Shown here piece after piece: positions 1-8,055 of a stretch of 64,000 bases of DNA. Position 1 is the stretch's first letter; each line of letters begins with the position of its first letter. Position numbers and translations under genes: made by a program. The notes under the pieces were generated by a model. It was not told the origin of the DNA. It made no database searches and saw only the letters and a program-made list of their open reading frames with translations. Source of the stretch: Flavobacterium glaciei (GTDB lineage Bacteria; Bacteroidota; Bacteroidia; Flavobacteriales; Flavobacteriaceae); the NCBI RefSeq assembly GCF_003350545.1, contig NZ_QQBA01000002.1, positions 62,001-126,000 on the forward strand, given 5' to 3'.

Positions 1-930
1 GTTCCAGCTGAAGAGTTGATTTGGCAAGATCCAGTTCCTAATGTTACACACGAATTAATCAATGAGCAAGATGCTGAAGCACTTAAAGCAGCTGTTTTAT
101 CATCTGGGTTAAATATTTCAGAGCTTGTAAGTACTGCATGGGCATCAGCATCTACTTTTAGAGGATCTGATAAACGTGGTGGAGCAAACGGTGCTCGTAT
201 TAGACTAGAGCCACAAAGAAATTGGAAAGTAAATAATCCTTCACAATTAGATCGTGTTTTAAAAACACTTGAGAACATTCAAAATGATTTCAATGCACAA
301 AACACAAACAAGCAAGTTTCTATTGCTGATTTAATTGTACTAGCAGGAAACGCAGCCGTTGAAAAAGCTGCAGCTAATGCAGGTGTATCTGTACAAGTTC
401 CTTTTGCTGCCGGACGTACTGATGCTTCTCAAGAGCAAACAGATGTAGAATCGTTTGCTGTTTTAGAACCACAAGCTGACGGATTTAGAAATTATGTAAA
501 AACAAAATATACTGTTTCTGCCGAAGAAATGTTGATAGACAAAGCACAGTTATTGACATTAACAGCGCCAGAAATGACAGTTTTAGTAGGTGGAATGCGC
601 GTATTGAATACTAATTTTGATAAATCTCAAAATGGAGTATTTACAAGCAGACCAGAAACACTTACTAATGATTTCTTTGTAAACTTATTAGATTTAAGAA
701 CTACATGGAAAGCCGTTTCTGAATCTGATGATGCTTTTGTAGGAAGTGATAGAATGGCTGGTGGATTAAAATGGATTGGAACAAGAGTTGATTTAATTTT
801 TGGTTCTAACTCAGAATTAAGAGCACTTGCAGAAGTTTACGGATACCATGATGCACATGAAAAATTTGTTACTGATTTTGTTGCTGCATGGACTAAAGTA
901 ATGAACTTAGATCGTTTCGATTTGGTTTAA
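1..930 (+). CDS. katG: Catalase-peroxidase KatG, C-terminal part (5' truncated by window edge)
   Basis: The reading frame is open from base 1, so this is the 3' part of a gene that starts outside the window. About 309 residues remain, out of roughly 740 usual for KatG. They correspond to the C-terminal peroxidase-like domain, which carries no haem but supports the active site of the N-terminal domain. Recognisable family stretches are the opening [59 protein letters not shown] and the closing [15 protein letters not shown]. KatG destroys hydrogen peroxide in the cytoplasm by catalase and peroxidase reactions. The gene ends at TAA and is followed by a terminator hairpin, so it is the last gene of its unit. 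Identity is near certain; the catalytic His and Trp of the N-terminal half cannot be checked here. Confidence 0.96.
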   Translation, partial: VPAEELIWQDPVPNVTHELINEQDAEALKAAVLSSGLNISELVSTAWASASTFRGSDKRGGANGARIRLEPQRNWKVNNPSQLDRVLKTLENIQNDFNAQNTNKQVSIADLIVLAGNAAVEKAAANAGVSVQVPFAAGRTDASQEQTDVESFAVLEPQADGFRNYVKTKYTVSAEEMLIDKAQLLTLTAPEMTVLVGGMRVLNTNFDKSQNGVFTSRPETLTNDFFVNLLDLRTTWKAVSESDDAFVGSDRMAGGLKWIGTRVDLIFGSNSELRALAEVYGYHDAHEKFVTDFVAAWTKVMNLDRFDLV

Positions 931-951
931 TTTTAGATTTATAATTTGTTC

Positions 952-984
952 AAAAAGGTGGTCTAGCAATAGGTCACCTTTTTT
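952..984 (+). terminator. Rho-independent terminator after katG
   Basis: An inverted repeat with arms AAAAAGGTG and CACCTTTTTT encloses about 14 nt and ends in a T run. It lies 22 bp after the katG stop codon. Confidence 0.75.
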
Positions 985-1035
985 GATTTATAGCTTGCTT
1001 GAAGATTAATAAAAATCATATCACCAACCTTAACT

Positions 1036-1080
1036 CCAAAAAAAAGCCGCATCGAAAAAAACGACACGGCTTAGATTTTT
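1036..1080 (-). terminator. Terminator after the gapN-like gene
   Basis: On the minus strand AAGCCG (1067-1072) pairs with CGGCTT (1044-1049), with an inner TCG/CGA pairing, and is followed by a T run (the A run at 1036-1043 of the plus strand). It lies 15-60 bp beyond the stop codon of the dehydrogenase gene, back to back with the katG terminator. Confidence 0.65.
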
Positions 1081-1094
1081 TAATTAAAATTAAA

Positions 1095-2675
1095 TTATAA
1101 AATATAATCGGTATTAATAAAATTAGATTCTTTACTGCTCAATAATTCTTGTAAAATAGCATTGTTATACTCATTGTCTTTAGACGCTACAAAGGTTCTA
1201 ATCGAGAATGAACGCAAAGCATCATGAATACTCAATGTTCCTACAGCTGAATCTTTTCGTCCTGTAAAAGGTAAAACATCAGGTCCTCTTTGGCAAGAAC
1301 TATTCAAGTTTACTCTGCAAACTAAATTTACCAAAGCATCAATGAGCGGTGCAATCGTTTTAATGTCTTTTCCAAACAAACTTACTTGTTGTCCATAATT
1401 AGATTCGGCCATATCATTCAAAGGCTCTTGAATGTCTTTGAAAGAAATAATAGGCACTACCGGTCCAAATTGCTCTTCGTGATACACACGCATTTCTTTA
1501 TTTACGGGAAATAAAACTGCTGGAAATATATAATTAGAGGAATGCTTCCCTCCTTTTTCATTGATTATCGCAGCTCCTTTATTGGTAGCATCATCAATCA
1601 ATTCCTGAATGTAAGCCGGTTTTTCTTTTTCGGGTAAAGGCGTCAAAAACACCGATGCATCCCACGGATTTCCAAAAACTAACGCATCCACTTTGGCAGC
1701 AAAACGTTTGTTAAACTCATCGGCAATAGACTCATGTACATACAACACTTTCAAAGCCGTACAACGCTGTCCATTAAACGATAAAGAGCCCGCAATACAT
1801 TCTTGGATAGCCAAGTCTAAATCAGCATCTGGAAGGATTATCGCAGGATTTTTTGCCTCCAAACCTAATATCAAACGCAATCTGTTTTTATTAGGATGTT
1901 GGTCTTGTAATGCAATCGCTGATTTACTATTTCCTATCAAAGCCAAAATATCTACTTTTCCAGATTTCATTATAGGCGAAGCTACTTCACGTCCGCGACC
2001 ATATACAATATTGATGGCTCCTTTAGGGAAACTGCTTCTAAAAGCTTCCAATAAAGGCGAGATCAATAAAACACCGTGTTTTGCTGGTTTAAAAATCACT
2101 GGATTCCCCATAATTAAAGCAGGAATCAGCAACGAAAAAGTCTCATTTAGCGGGTAGTTATAAGGTCCAAGACATAGAACAACACCTAGCGGTCCTCTAC
2201 GAACCATTGCATTTATTCCTTGCACTTTGGAAAAATGAGCACTACGGCTGTTTAATTCTTTTAAACTATTAATCGTATCATAAATATATTCTACAGTTCT
2301 GTCAAATTCTTTTTCAGAATCACCCAATGATTTTCCAATTTCCCACATCAATAATTTAACAACTTCTTTGCGGGTTGTTTTCATTTGAGTAACAAACTTT
2401 TCCATACATTTGATACGATCTGTCACTTTCATGGTAGGCCATAATCCCTGACCGTTGTTATAGGCCGCACTGGCTGCATTTACTGCTTCCAAAGCTTCAG
2501 TTTCTCCCATAAAGGGGATTGATCCTAAAATAGTTGGACCATATTCTTCAGTAGATGAAATTGTTGAAAAAACCGGAGTGGTCTGACCAGTCCATTTTCT
2601 TAATTCTCCGTCCACTAAATAGGTGTCTTGATTTAATAAAGTACTTATTTGAAATTCTTCTGGTATTACATTCAT
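1095..2675 (-). CDS. gapN: NADP-dependent glyceraldehyde-3-phosphate dehydrogenase, GapN-type aldehyde dehydrogenase
   Basis: This 526-residue protein belongs to the aldehyde dehydrogenase superfamily. It shows the cofactor-site GPYNYP near residue 171, the general-base glutamate at about 273 in [10 protein letters not shown], and the catalytic cysteine at about 305 in [10 protein letters not shown]. The C-terminal stretch [18 protein letters not shown] resembles the non-phosphorylating GAPDH group, which oxidises glyceraldehyde 3-phosphate directly to 3-phosphoglycerate and makes NADPH without ATP. Length is slightly above the usual 475-500. It is transcribed convergently to katG and sits beside the rhodanese gene on the same strand, with a hairpin between them. 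NADPH supply beside a peroxide-removing enzyme fits an oxidative stress role, but that is inference. The ALDH fold is certain; GapN rather than another ALDH is likely. Confidence 0.85.
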   Translation of the reverse strand: MNVIPEEFQISTLLNQDTYLVDGELRKWTGQTTPVFSTISSTEEYGPTILGSIPFMGETEALEAVNAASAAYNNGQGLWPTMKVTDRIKCMEKFVTQMKTTRKEVVKLLMWEIGKSLGDSEKEFDRTVEYIYDTINSLKELNSRSAHFSKVQGINAMVRRGPLGVVLCLGPYNYPLNETFSLLIPALIMGNPVIFKPAKHGVLLISPLLEAFRSSFPKGAINIVYGRGREVASPIMKSGKVDILALIGNSKSAIALQDQHPNKNRLRLILGLEAKNPAIILPDADLDLAIQECIAGSLSFNGQRCTALKVLYVHESIADEFNKRFAAKVDALVFGNPWDASVFLTPLPEKEKPAYIQELIDDATNKGAAIINEKGGKHSSNYIFPAVLFPVNKEMRVYHEEQFGPVVPIISFKDIQEPLNDMAESNYGQQVSLFGKDIKTIAPLIDALVNLVCRVNLNSSCQRGPDVLPFTGRKDSAVGTLSIHDALRSFSIRTFVASKDNEYNNAILQELLSSKESNFINTDYIL

Positions 2676-2716
2676 ACTACAGTTTATTGAGTTTTTAATT
2701 TAAATTATAAACAAAC

Positions 2717-2736
2717 AAAGAGGCCATAGCCTCTTT
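2717..2736 (-). terminator. Terminator hairpin after the rhodanese gene
   Basis: A perfect 8-bp stem, AAAGAGGC and GCCTCTTT around a 4-nt loop, starts 6 bp past the rhodanese stop codon. On the minus strand it is followed by TTTGTTTGTTT. It separates the rhodanese gene from gapN. Confidence 0.65.
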
Positions 2737-2741
2737 GCACT

Positions 2742-3053
2742 TTATGGAGCAACTACTTCTCCATCCCAGTCTAATATACCTCCTACTAAGTTATATGCAT
2801 TTTCAAAACCCAGTTCATTCATTATTTCACAGGCTTTTGCACTGCGCATTCCAGAGCGACAATACACATAATAGTTTTTAGTTTTGTCTAACGCTTCAAC
2901 TTCTGAGATAAAACCTTGTCCCAAATGAATATCAATATTAATGGCGTTGGCTATAATTCCTTCGTTAAATTCGGCTTCTGTTCTTACGTCTAAAATTACT
3001 GCGTTTTCATCAGCCTCAAACTGTGAAACCCAATCTTCTTGTGTTAAATTCAT
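2742..3053 (-). CDS. Single-domain rhodanese-like sulfurtransferase
   Basis: A 103-residue stand-alone rhodanese (PspE/GlpE size). The DVRTEAEF motif near residue 22 and the active-site loop YCRSGMRSA with catalytic Cys at about 65 are intact. There is no signal peptide, so it is cytoplasmic. Such proteins carry a persulfide on the cysteine and pass sulfane sulfur to thiols or cyanide. It is divergent from the Crp/Fnr gene, about 285 bp apart, and faces away from the sulfur island on the plus strand. Family and context suggest it acts with the MBL/rhodanese fusion and thioredoxin encoded next door. The upstream minus strand has TATTTTTA, one mismatch from the TAnnTTTG -7 element. Confidence 0.9.
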   Translation of the reverse strand: MNLTQEDWVSQFEADENAVILDVRTEAEFNEGIIANAINIDIHLGQGFISEVEALDKTKNYYVYCRSGMRSAKACEIMNELGFENAYNLVGGILDWDGEVVAP

Positions 3054-3338
3054 AATAGTGTTTTTTGTAAAAATACAACGTTTTTACCGAACACTAATCG
3101 CAACAATTGTTAATTAGATAATAATCTTTAGAAAACGTTTTCGCAAAGCATTAACTATCAATAAACTATAAAATAAACATATATTTTTACAAAATATAGC
3201 CTATTAAATCCATAGGAAATACTTAAATAATTCATACCTAACCAAGGATTGTATTTTTAATAAGTCCAAAATATCCCATTCATTTTTGGGTTTTTTAGAC
3301 TACATTTACCATACTAACGATAGAAAAAAAGACTAAAA

Positions 3339-3965
3339 ATGCTTGACCCGATAAAGAAAATTTTTCCTTCATTTTCTAATGAATTAGTGAAAGAAATAGA
3401 AGTTAATGCAACTATTCATTCCTTTCAGACAGGTGATATAATCATTAGAACTGGACAATACATAAAAAACACGGTTTTAGTAATCAGCGGAAAAATAAAA
3501 ATTTACCGTGAAGACGAAAATGGCGGTGAATTTTTTATGTATTATTTGCAACCTGGACAAGCCTGTGCCATTTCAATGATTTGTGCCACCAAAAACGAAA
3601 AAAGCCAAATAATGGCTAAAGTTGTTGAGGATGTTGAACTGATAATGATTCCACTTCCTTTAATGGATAAATGGATGATGATGCACCGCAGTTGGTATGA
3701 ATTTGTGATTAGTTCTTACCGCAGTCGATTTGAAGAAGTATTAGAAGTAATTGATAGTATTGCATTCCGGGCCATGGATGAGCGCTTAGAATTTTATTTA
3801 AAACGCCATGCTGATGCATGTAATTGTAAAGAATTGAAACTTTCACATCAGGAAATTGCATCTGAGTTAAATACGTCCAGAGAAGTTATTTCACGTTTAT
3901 TAAAAAAAATGGAGCAACGTGGTATTGTTTCCTTACATCGCAACAACATTGAGCTTTTAAAATAA
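3339..3965 (+). CDS. Crp/Fnr family transcriptional regulator
   Basis: A 208-residue regulator with an N-terminal cyclic-nucleotide-binding-type beta-barrel (about 10-115), a dimer helix, and a C-terminal winged helix-turn-helix. The recognition region LSHQEIASELNTSREVISRL lies near 168-187. It lacks the N-terminal cysteine cluster of FNR, so it is not an obvious Fe-S oxygen sensor. Cysteines do occur in CAISMICATK and in CNCKEL just before the HTH, which could matter for a thiol or sulfur sensor (inference). It heads the plus-strand sulfur island, 65 bp before the TauE gene, and is the natural candidate regulator of that island. A TACATTTA sequence at 3301 may be its -7 element. The ligand is unknown. 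Confidence 0.9.
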   Translation: MLDPIKKIFPSFSNELVKEIEVNATIHSFQTGDIIIRTGQYIKNTVLVISGKIKIYREDENGGEFFMYYLQPGQACAISMICATKNEKSQIMAKVVEDVELIMIPLPLMDKWMMMHRSWYEFVISSYRSRFEEVLEVIDSIAFRAMDERLEFYLKRHADACNCKELKLSHQEIASELNTSREVISRLLKKMEQRGIVSLHRNNIELLK

Positions 3966-4030
3966 ATGGCTAAAGGAAGTCTATTTATTAAAGTTAAAAT
4001 CGATAGAAATGTATTTCAATAAATTTTAAA

Positions 4031-4819
4031 ATGGAATATTTAGGCTACATTGCTTCAATAATAATAGGACTTTCTTTAGGATTAATTGGTGGTGGTGGAT
4101 CTATACTTACTGTTCCTATTCTGGTTTATCTCTTTAAAATAGATCCTGAAATTGCTACGAGTTATTCTTTATTTATAGTAGGAATCACAGCTTTATTTGG
4201 CTGTATCAGTCACTATAAAATGGGGAATCTCAAAATTAAATCAGCATTATACTTTGCCATTCCCTCGGTTTTTTCAATCCTAATCATTAGAAAAGTAATT
4301 TTTCCAAAAATAGCCGCAACAATTTTTACCATAGCGTCCTACCAAGTATCGAAAAGTTTTCTGATAATGATCGTTTTTTCAGTACTCATGATAGCAGCCG
4401 CAATAGCGATGATACGCAAAACTAAAACAGTACCTAACCCACCAAAAACAAATTATATTCAACTAGGATTAATTGGTTTTTTTATTGGAATTATAACTGG
4501 ATTTTTAGGAACAGGAGGCGGATTCTTGATTATTCCTTCCTTATTGTTCTTTGCTAATTTACCCATGAAACAGGCCGTTGGCACCTCATTATTAATTATC
4601 TTTATAAATTCCAGTATCGGTTTTGGAGGAGATTTATACATTGGTACACCTATTGATTATTCCTTTTTAATAATGATTACAAGTATGGCATTTATAGGAA
4701 TGCTTATCGGATTAAATCTTTCAAAAAAAATAGATGGAACTAAACTAAAACCAATCTTTGGTTGGTTTGTATTAATAATGGGAGTTTATATTATTATCAA
4801 AGAATTTTTCTTCAAATAA
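4031..4819 (+). CDS. TauE/SafE family sulfite or organosulfonate exporter
   Basis: A 262-residue polytopic inner-membrane protein of the TauE/SafE (DUF81) family with about eight hydrophobic segments. The family's twofold internal repeat shows as LGLIGGGGSILTVP near residue 18 and TGFLGTGGGFLIIPSLL near 157. Members export sulfite, sulfoacetate or related anions. It lies between the Crp/Fnr gene and the MBL/rhodanese fusion, which makes export of sulfite or thiosulfate formed from persulfide the likely job. The substrate is inferred from context only. A separate promoter seems to follow it, so it may be transcribed with the regulator rather than with the downstream genes. Confidence 0.9.
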   Translation: MEYLGYIASIIIGLSLGLIGGGGSILTVPILVYLFKIDPEIATSYSLFIVGITALFGCISHYKMGNLKIKSALYFAIPSVFSILIIRKVIFPKIAATIFTIASYQVSKSFLIMIVFSVLMIAAAIAMIRKTKTVPNPPKTNYIQLGLIGFFIGIITGFLGTGGGFLIIPSLLFFANLPMKQAVGTSLLIIFINSSIGFGGDLYIGTPIDYSFLIMITSMAFIGMLIGLNLSKKIDGTKLKPIFGWFVLIMGVYIIIKEFFFK

Positions 4820-4831
4820 AAAATGGAATGT

Positions 4832-4873
4832 AACAATTATCACTGTTTTTCCTAAAAAACAAAGGTACATTTG
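4832..4873 (+). promoter_or_regulatory. Predicted promoter and Crp/Fnr-type dyad before the MBL/rhodanese gene
   Basis: TACATTTG at 4866-4873 matches the Bacteroidetes -7 consensus TAnnTTTG. Upstream is the dyad AACA (4832-4835), 8 nt, TGTT (4844-4847). If transcription starts near 4880, the dyad is centred close to -40, where class II CRP-type activators bind. No good TTTG -33 box is visible, as expected for an activator-dependent promoter. The -7 box is a sequence match; the operator is inference. Confidence 0.45.
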
Positions 4874-4898
4874 TATTATAAAATTAAATAACACAATC

Positions 4899-6314
4899 AT
4901 GCAAATAGAACAAATATATACAGGATGTTTAGCTCAAGGTGCTTATTATATTACCTCAAATGGTGAAGCGGCAATAATTGACCCGTTACGTGAAACTCAA
5001 CCTTATTTGGACAGATTATCCAGAGATGGTGTAAAACTAAAATATATTTTTGAAACCCATTTTCATGCTGATTTTGTTTCTGGTCACGTAGATTTGAGTA
5101 GAGAAACAGGTGCACCAATAGTTTATGGTCCAAATGCAACTTGTGAATTTGAATGTATTTCTGCTAAGGATGGACAAGAATTCACCATTGGAAACATCAA
5201 AATAAAAGTATTGCACACTCCAGGACATACCATGGAAAGCTCCACTTTTTTATTAATTGACGAAAACGGAAAAGATCATGCAATTTTCTCTGGAGACACA
5301 TTATTTATTGGAGATGTAGGAAGACCAGATTTAGCCCAGAAAGCGGCACACATGACACAAGAGCAATTAGCCGGAATTTTATTTCATTCTCTAAGAGATA
5401 AAGTTATGACTTTAGCAGATGATGTAATTGTTTATCCTGCTCACGGTGCTGGAAGTGCCTGCGGAAAAAATATGAGTAAGGAAACTGTTTCTACTATAGG
5501 TAACCAAAAAGCAACGAATTATGCATTGCGTGCCAACATGACTGAAGCCGAATTTATACAAGAAGTAACCGAAGGTTTATTGCCTCCTCCAGCCTATTTT
5601 GGAATGAATGTGGCAATGAATAAAAAAGGATATGACAGTTTTGAAAACGTATTACACTTAGGAATGCGCGCGTTATCAGTCGTTGAATTTGAAGTGGCTG
5701 CCGAAGAAACTGGAGCCTTAATATTAGATACTCGAAAAAATGGTGAATTTGCTAAAGGATTTATTCCTCAATCGATAAACATAGGAATTGATGGCGATTT
5801 TGCCCCGTGGGTAGGTGCTTTAATTGCCGATGTAAAACAAACTATTCTAATTTTGTGTGAACTGGGTCTCGAGGAAGAAACAGTTACACGTTTAAGTCGT
5901 GTCGGTTTTGATAACTTAATAGGTCATCTTGATGGAGGTTTCGATGCTTGGGCAAAAGCAGGAAAAGAAATTGACACTGTAAATAGAATCACAGCCGAAC
6001 AATTTGCCAAAGAAGTTAAAATTGGCGTAAGCAAAATAATTGATATTCGTAAAGAAAGTGAGTACAGCGCAGAGCATATAGATGAATCCTATAGTAAGCC
6101 ACTTTCGGCTATTAATGAATGGATCAAAGATATAAATCCAAAAGAACATTTTTACCTGCATTGTGCCGGCGGATACCGCAGTATGATTGCGTCTTCTATT
6201 CTGGAAGCACGAGGTTTTAGAAATTTTACCGAAATTGAAGGCGGTTTTAATGCTATTGCAAAAACGGATGTTCCTAAAACGGATTTCGTTTGCCAAAGTA
6301 AAGTTTTGAAATAA
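4899..6314 (+). CDS. MBL-fold persulfide-dioxygenase-like hydrolase fused to two rhodanese domains
   Basis: 471 residues with three domains. Residues 1 to about 240 are a metallo-beta-lactamase fold with the metal motif THFHADFVSGH (about 53-63), then HTPGH, SGDTLFIGDVGRPDL and YPAHGAGSACG, all typical of ETHE1/BlhA persulfide dioxygenases. Two rhodanese domains follow. The first (about 265-355) has only LCELGLEEE where the catalytic loop should be and looks inactive. The second (about 365-465) keeps a full loop, CAGGYRSM. The family oxidises glutathione or other low-molecular-weight persulfides to sulfite with Fe(II) and O2, and the rhodanese domain handles sulfane sulfur. It is the first gene after a strong -7 element and is closely followed by small genes of the same island. 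Confidence 0.92.
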   Translation: MQIEQIYTGCLAQGAYYITSNGEAAIIDPLRETQPYLDRLSRDGVKLKYIFETHFHADFVSGHVDLSRETGAPIVYGPNATCEFECISAKDGQEFTIGNIKIKVLHTPGHTMESSTFLLIDENGKDHAIFSGDTLFIGDVGRPDLAQKAAHMTQEQLAGILFHSLRDKVMTLADDVIVYPAHGAGSACGKNMSKETVSTIGNQKATNYALRANMTEAEFIQEVTEGLLPPPAYFGMNVAMNKKGYDSFENVLHLGMRALSVVEFEVAAEETGALILDTRKNGEFAKGFIPQSINIGIDGDFAPWVGALIADVKQTILILCELGLEEETVTRLSRVGFDNLIGHLDGGFDAWAKAGKEIDTVNRITAEQFAKEVKIGVSKIIDIRKESEYSAEHIDESYSKPLSAINEWIKDINPKEHFYLHCAGGYRSMIASSILEARGFRNFTEIEGGFNAIAKTDVPKTDFVCQSKVLK

Positions 6315-6339
6315 ATGATTAACTAAATAATTTTATACA

Positions 6340-6543
6340 ATGATAAAAAATATGGGATCAACAGACAGAATTATTCGTATCGCATTGGCAGCAATTGTAG
6401 CCGTGCTATATTTTACGAATACTATTAGCGGTACTCTTGCACTTGTTTTAGGAGCATTTGCAATTATTTTTATAATCACCAGTTTTGTGAGCTTTTGCCC
6501 TTTGTATTACCCGTTTGGAATTTCAACCCGAAAAAAAGTATAA
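6340..6543 (+). CDS. DUF2892 (YgaP-type transmembrane domain) protein
   Basis: A 67-residue membrane protein with two hydrophobic segments and the DUF2892 signature: the opening MGSTDRIIRI and the closing CPLYYPFGIST. The same domain is fused to rhodanese in YgaP-type proteins, and stand-alone versions are usually found beside rhodanese and MBL sulfur genes, as here. It starts 25 bp after the MBL/rhodanese stop and ends one base before the next start codon, so it is translationally linked to the operon. Its biochemical role is unknown; thiocyanate or sulfur export at the membrane has been proposed for YgaP. Confidence 0.85.
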   Translation: MIKNMGSTDRIIRIALAAIVAVLYFTNTISGTLALVLGAFAIIFIITSFVSFCPLYYPFGISTRKKV

Positions 6544-6544
6544 A

Positions 6545-7381
6545 ATGTCTGATTTAAAATGTTGTGTCGTTTCCTGCGATAGACCAATCGATGCGGCCTA
6601 TTGGGATGCGCAATATGAAGCTAAAACTACCGGTTGGGATTTAGGACAAGTATCGCCACCCATACAAGCTTACGTGGATACAATTGCAAATAAAAACAGT
6701 CGTATTTTGATTCCTGGTTGTGGCAACAGCTATGAGGCCCATTATATTCTGGAACAAGGGTTTACGAACATTACTGTTATTGATATTGCACCCACATTAG
6801 TTACTGTTTTAAAAGAAAAATTCAAAAACAATACTAATATTCAAATTGTTTTAGGTGATTTTTTTGATCATCAAGGAAAATATGATTTTATCATAGAGCA
6901 GACCTTTTTCTGTGCTTTGCCTCCAACAATGCGTCAAAAATATGTGTGGAAAATGCACCAACTTTTGTCTGACGACGGCATTTTAGCTGGATTGCTCTTT
7001 AATAGAACATTTGAATCCGGTCCCCCTTTTGGCGGAAGCAAAGAAGAATATGAAATGCTTTTCAAAGATACTTTTGATTTTTTGAAAATAGATGTATCTA
7101 AAAATTCAATTGCACCAAGAGCGAATTCTGAGTTATTTATCGAATTAAAAAAGAATAGTCTGATTAGTGTAAGTTTATATGAATTAGAAGGGATCATGTG
7201 TAGCGGTTGCATGGAAACTATCACTGAAAAAACACTAGCAATTGAAGGTGTATTAAATGTAAGTATCAGCAATAATTTTGCTGAAGTTTTAATAGTCAGT
7301 AAAAATGAAATTACACTAAAAACATTAGAACAAGCGATTGCTCATGAGGAAAAATATAAAATCAAAAAAATAAACACGTAA
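6545..7381 (+). CDS. TPMT-like S-adenosylmethionine methyltransferase fused to a heavy-metal-associated (HMA) domain
   Basis: 278 residues. The ATG at 6545 is preferred over a TTG 30 bp upstream because it follows the previous stop codon directly. Residues 15-205 are a thiopurine/thiol methyltransferase-type domain: AYWDAQYEAKTTGWDLGQ, the SAM-binding LIPGCGNSYEA (55-65), GDFFD near 104 and EQTFFCALPP (119-127). Residues 208-275 look like an HMA (ferredoxin-fold) domain with EGIMCSGCMETI, metal-type cysteines at 219 and 222. The N-terminus adds CC and C at positions 6, 7 and 11. TPMT relatives methylate thiols, selenide, tellurite or sulfide. Within this island, methylation of sulfide or a metal-thiolate is a reasonable inference. 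The fusion is the odd feature. Family assignment is strong; substrate unknown. Confidence 0.85.
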   Translation: MSDLKCCVVSCDRPIDAAYWDAQYEAKTTGWDLGQVSPPIQAYVDTIANKNSRILIPGCGNSYEAHYILEQGFTNITVIDIAPTLVTVLKEKFKNNTNIQIVLGDFFDHQGKYDFIIEQTFFCALPPTMRQKYVWKMHQLLSDDGILAGLLFNRTFESGPPFGGSKEEYEMLFKDTFDFLKIDVSKNSIAPRANSELFIELKKNSLISVSLYELEGIMCSGCMETITEKTLAIEGVLNVSISNNFAEVLIVSKNEITLKTLEQAIAHEEKYKIKKINT

Positions 7382-7406
7382 AACTAAACTCCTTTTTTCT
7401 AAAAAA

Positions 7407-7613
7407 ATGAAAGCATTATTATTTACCAATTGGCATCTTATGCGCTGGGTTCGTCTGGTGTTTGCCTTATTTTTATTTGCACAAGCCTATATTTTGAAAG
7501 AATGGATGTTCATTGGTTTTGGACTGTTCTTCTTCATTCAGGTCGTTTTTAATTTAGGCTGTGGTTCTAATGGCTGTTCTATTCCTAACAATAAATACAA
7601 TAAAAATGAATAA
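7407..7613 (+). CDS. Small two-helix membrane protein with Cys-rich tail
   Basis: 68 residues: two hydrophobic stretches (about 15-30 and 33-50), then a cytoplasmic-type tail with GCGSNGCS. It resembles DUF2892-like small proteins found beside thioredoxin genes in Flavobacteriaceae, but I cannot assign a named family with certainty. Its last 8 bp overlap the thioredoxin start codon, so the two are translationally coupled. The CxxxxC pair suggests a redox or metal-binding tail that could pass electrons to, or receive them from, the adjacent thioredoxin (inference). Confidence 0.75.
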   Translation: MKALLFTNWHLMRWVRLVFALFLFAQAYILKEWMFIGFGLFFFIQVVFNLGCGSNGCSIPNNKYNKNE

Positions 7614-7905
7614 TTTCGATACAATTATCAATTCAAACAAACTTGTATTGGTAGACTTTTTTGCCACATGGTGCGGACCTTGCAAAATGCTTAGCCCCAT
7701 TTTGAAAGAAGTAAAAGACAGCTTAGGGGATAACGTTTCCATAATCAAAATTGATGTGGACAAAAACCAACAAATTTCAAGTCAATATCAAGTTCGAGGT
7801 GTTCCAACGATGATTTTGTTCCAAAACGGAAAACAATTATGGAGACAATCCGGTGTGGTTTCTAAAGAAGAAATCATTAAAACTATTTTAGAAAAAAAAC
7901 AATAG
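7606..7905 (+). CDS. Thioredoxin
   Basis: The 99-residue form starting at ATG 7606 fits the thioredoxin family; an in-frame upstream extension from 7561 would lie inside the previous gene and is rejected. The redox motif WCGPC is at 22-26, with VDFFATWCGPCKMLSP before and around it, and the cis-proline loop RGVPTMILF lies near residue 66. It is a cytoplasmic disulfide reductase. As the last gene of the sulfur island it probably reduces protein persulfides or recycles the rhodanese and MBL enzymes. This is likely a specialised copy rather than the housekeeping TrxA (inference from context). Confidence 0.93.
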   Translation: MNNFDTIINSNKLVLVDFFATWCGPCKMLSPILKEVKDSLGDNVSIIKIDVDKNQQISSQYQVRGVPTMILFQNGKQLWRQSGVVSKEEIIKTILEKKQ

Positions 7906-8055
7906 AAAACTCAAAGTATTTGCATCAAAGAGGTTATTTTTAGTTCAATCTATTGCAATTTTGCGAAAAGTCTTTTTTTTTTTATAAAGTGGCATTTGAG
8001 TTTTGTTTTTTAACTTTCAGAATTAAACTATTATTTTTCCTAAATTAGTGTCACA

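Noticed and set aside
3131..3142. Perfect 12-bp palindrome GAAAACGTTTTC between the rhodanese and Crp/Fnr genes
   Set aside because: Could be an operator, but palindromes of this size from A/T-rich halves occur by chance and position gives no support.
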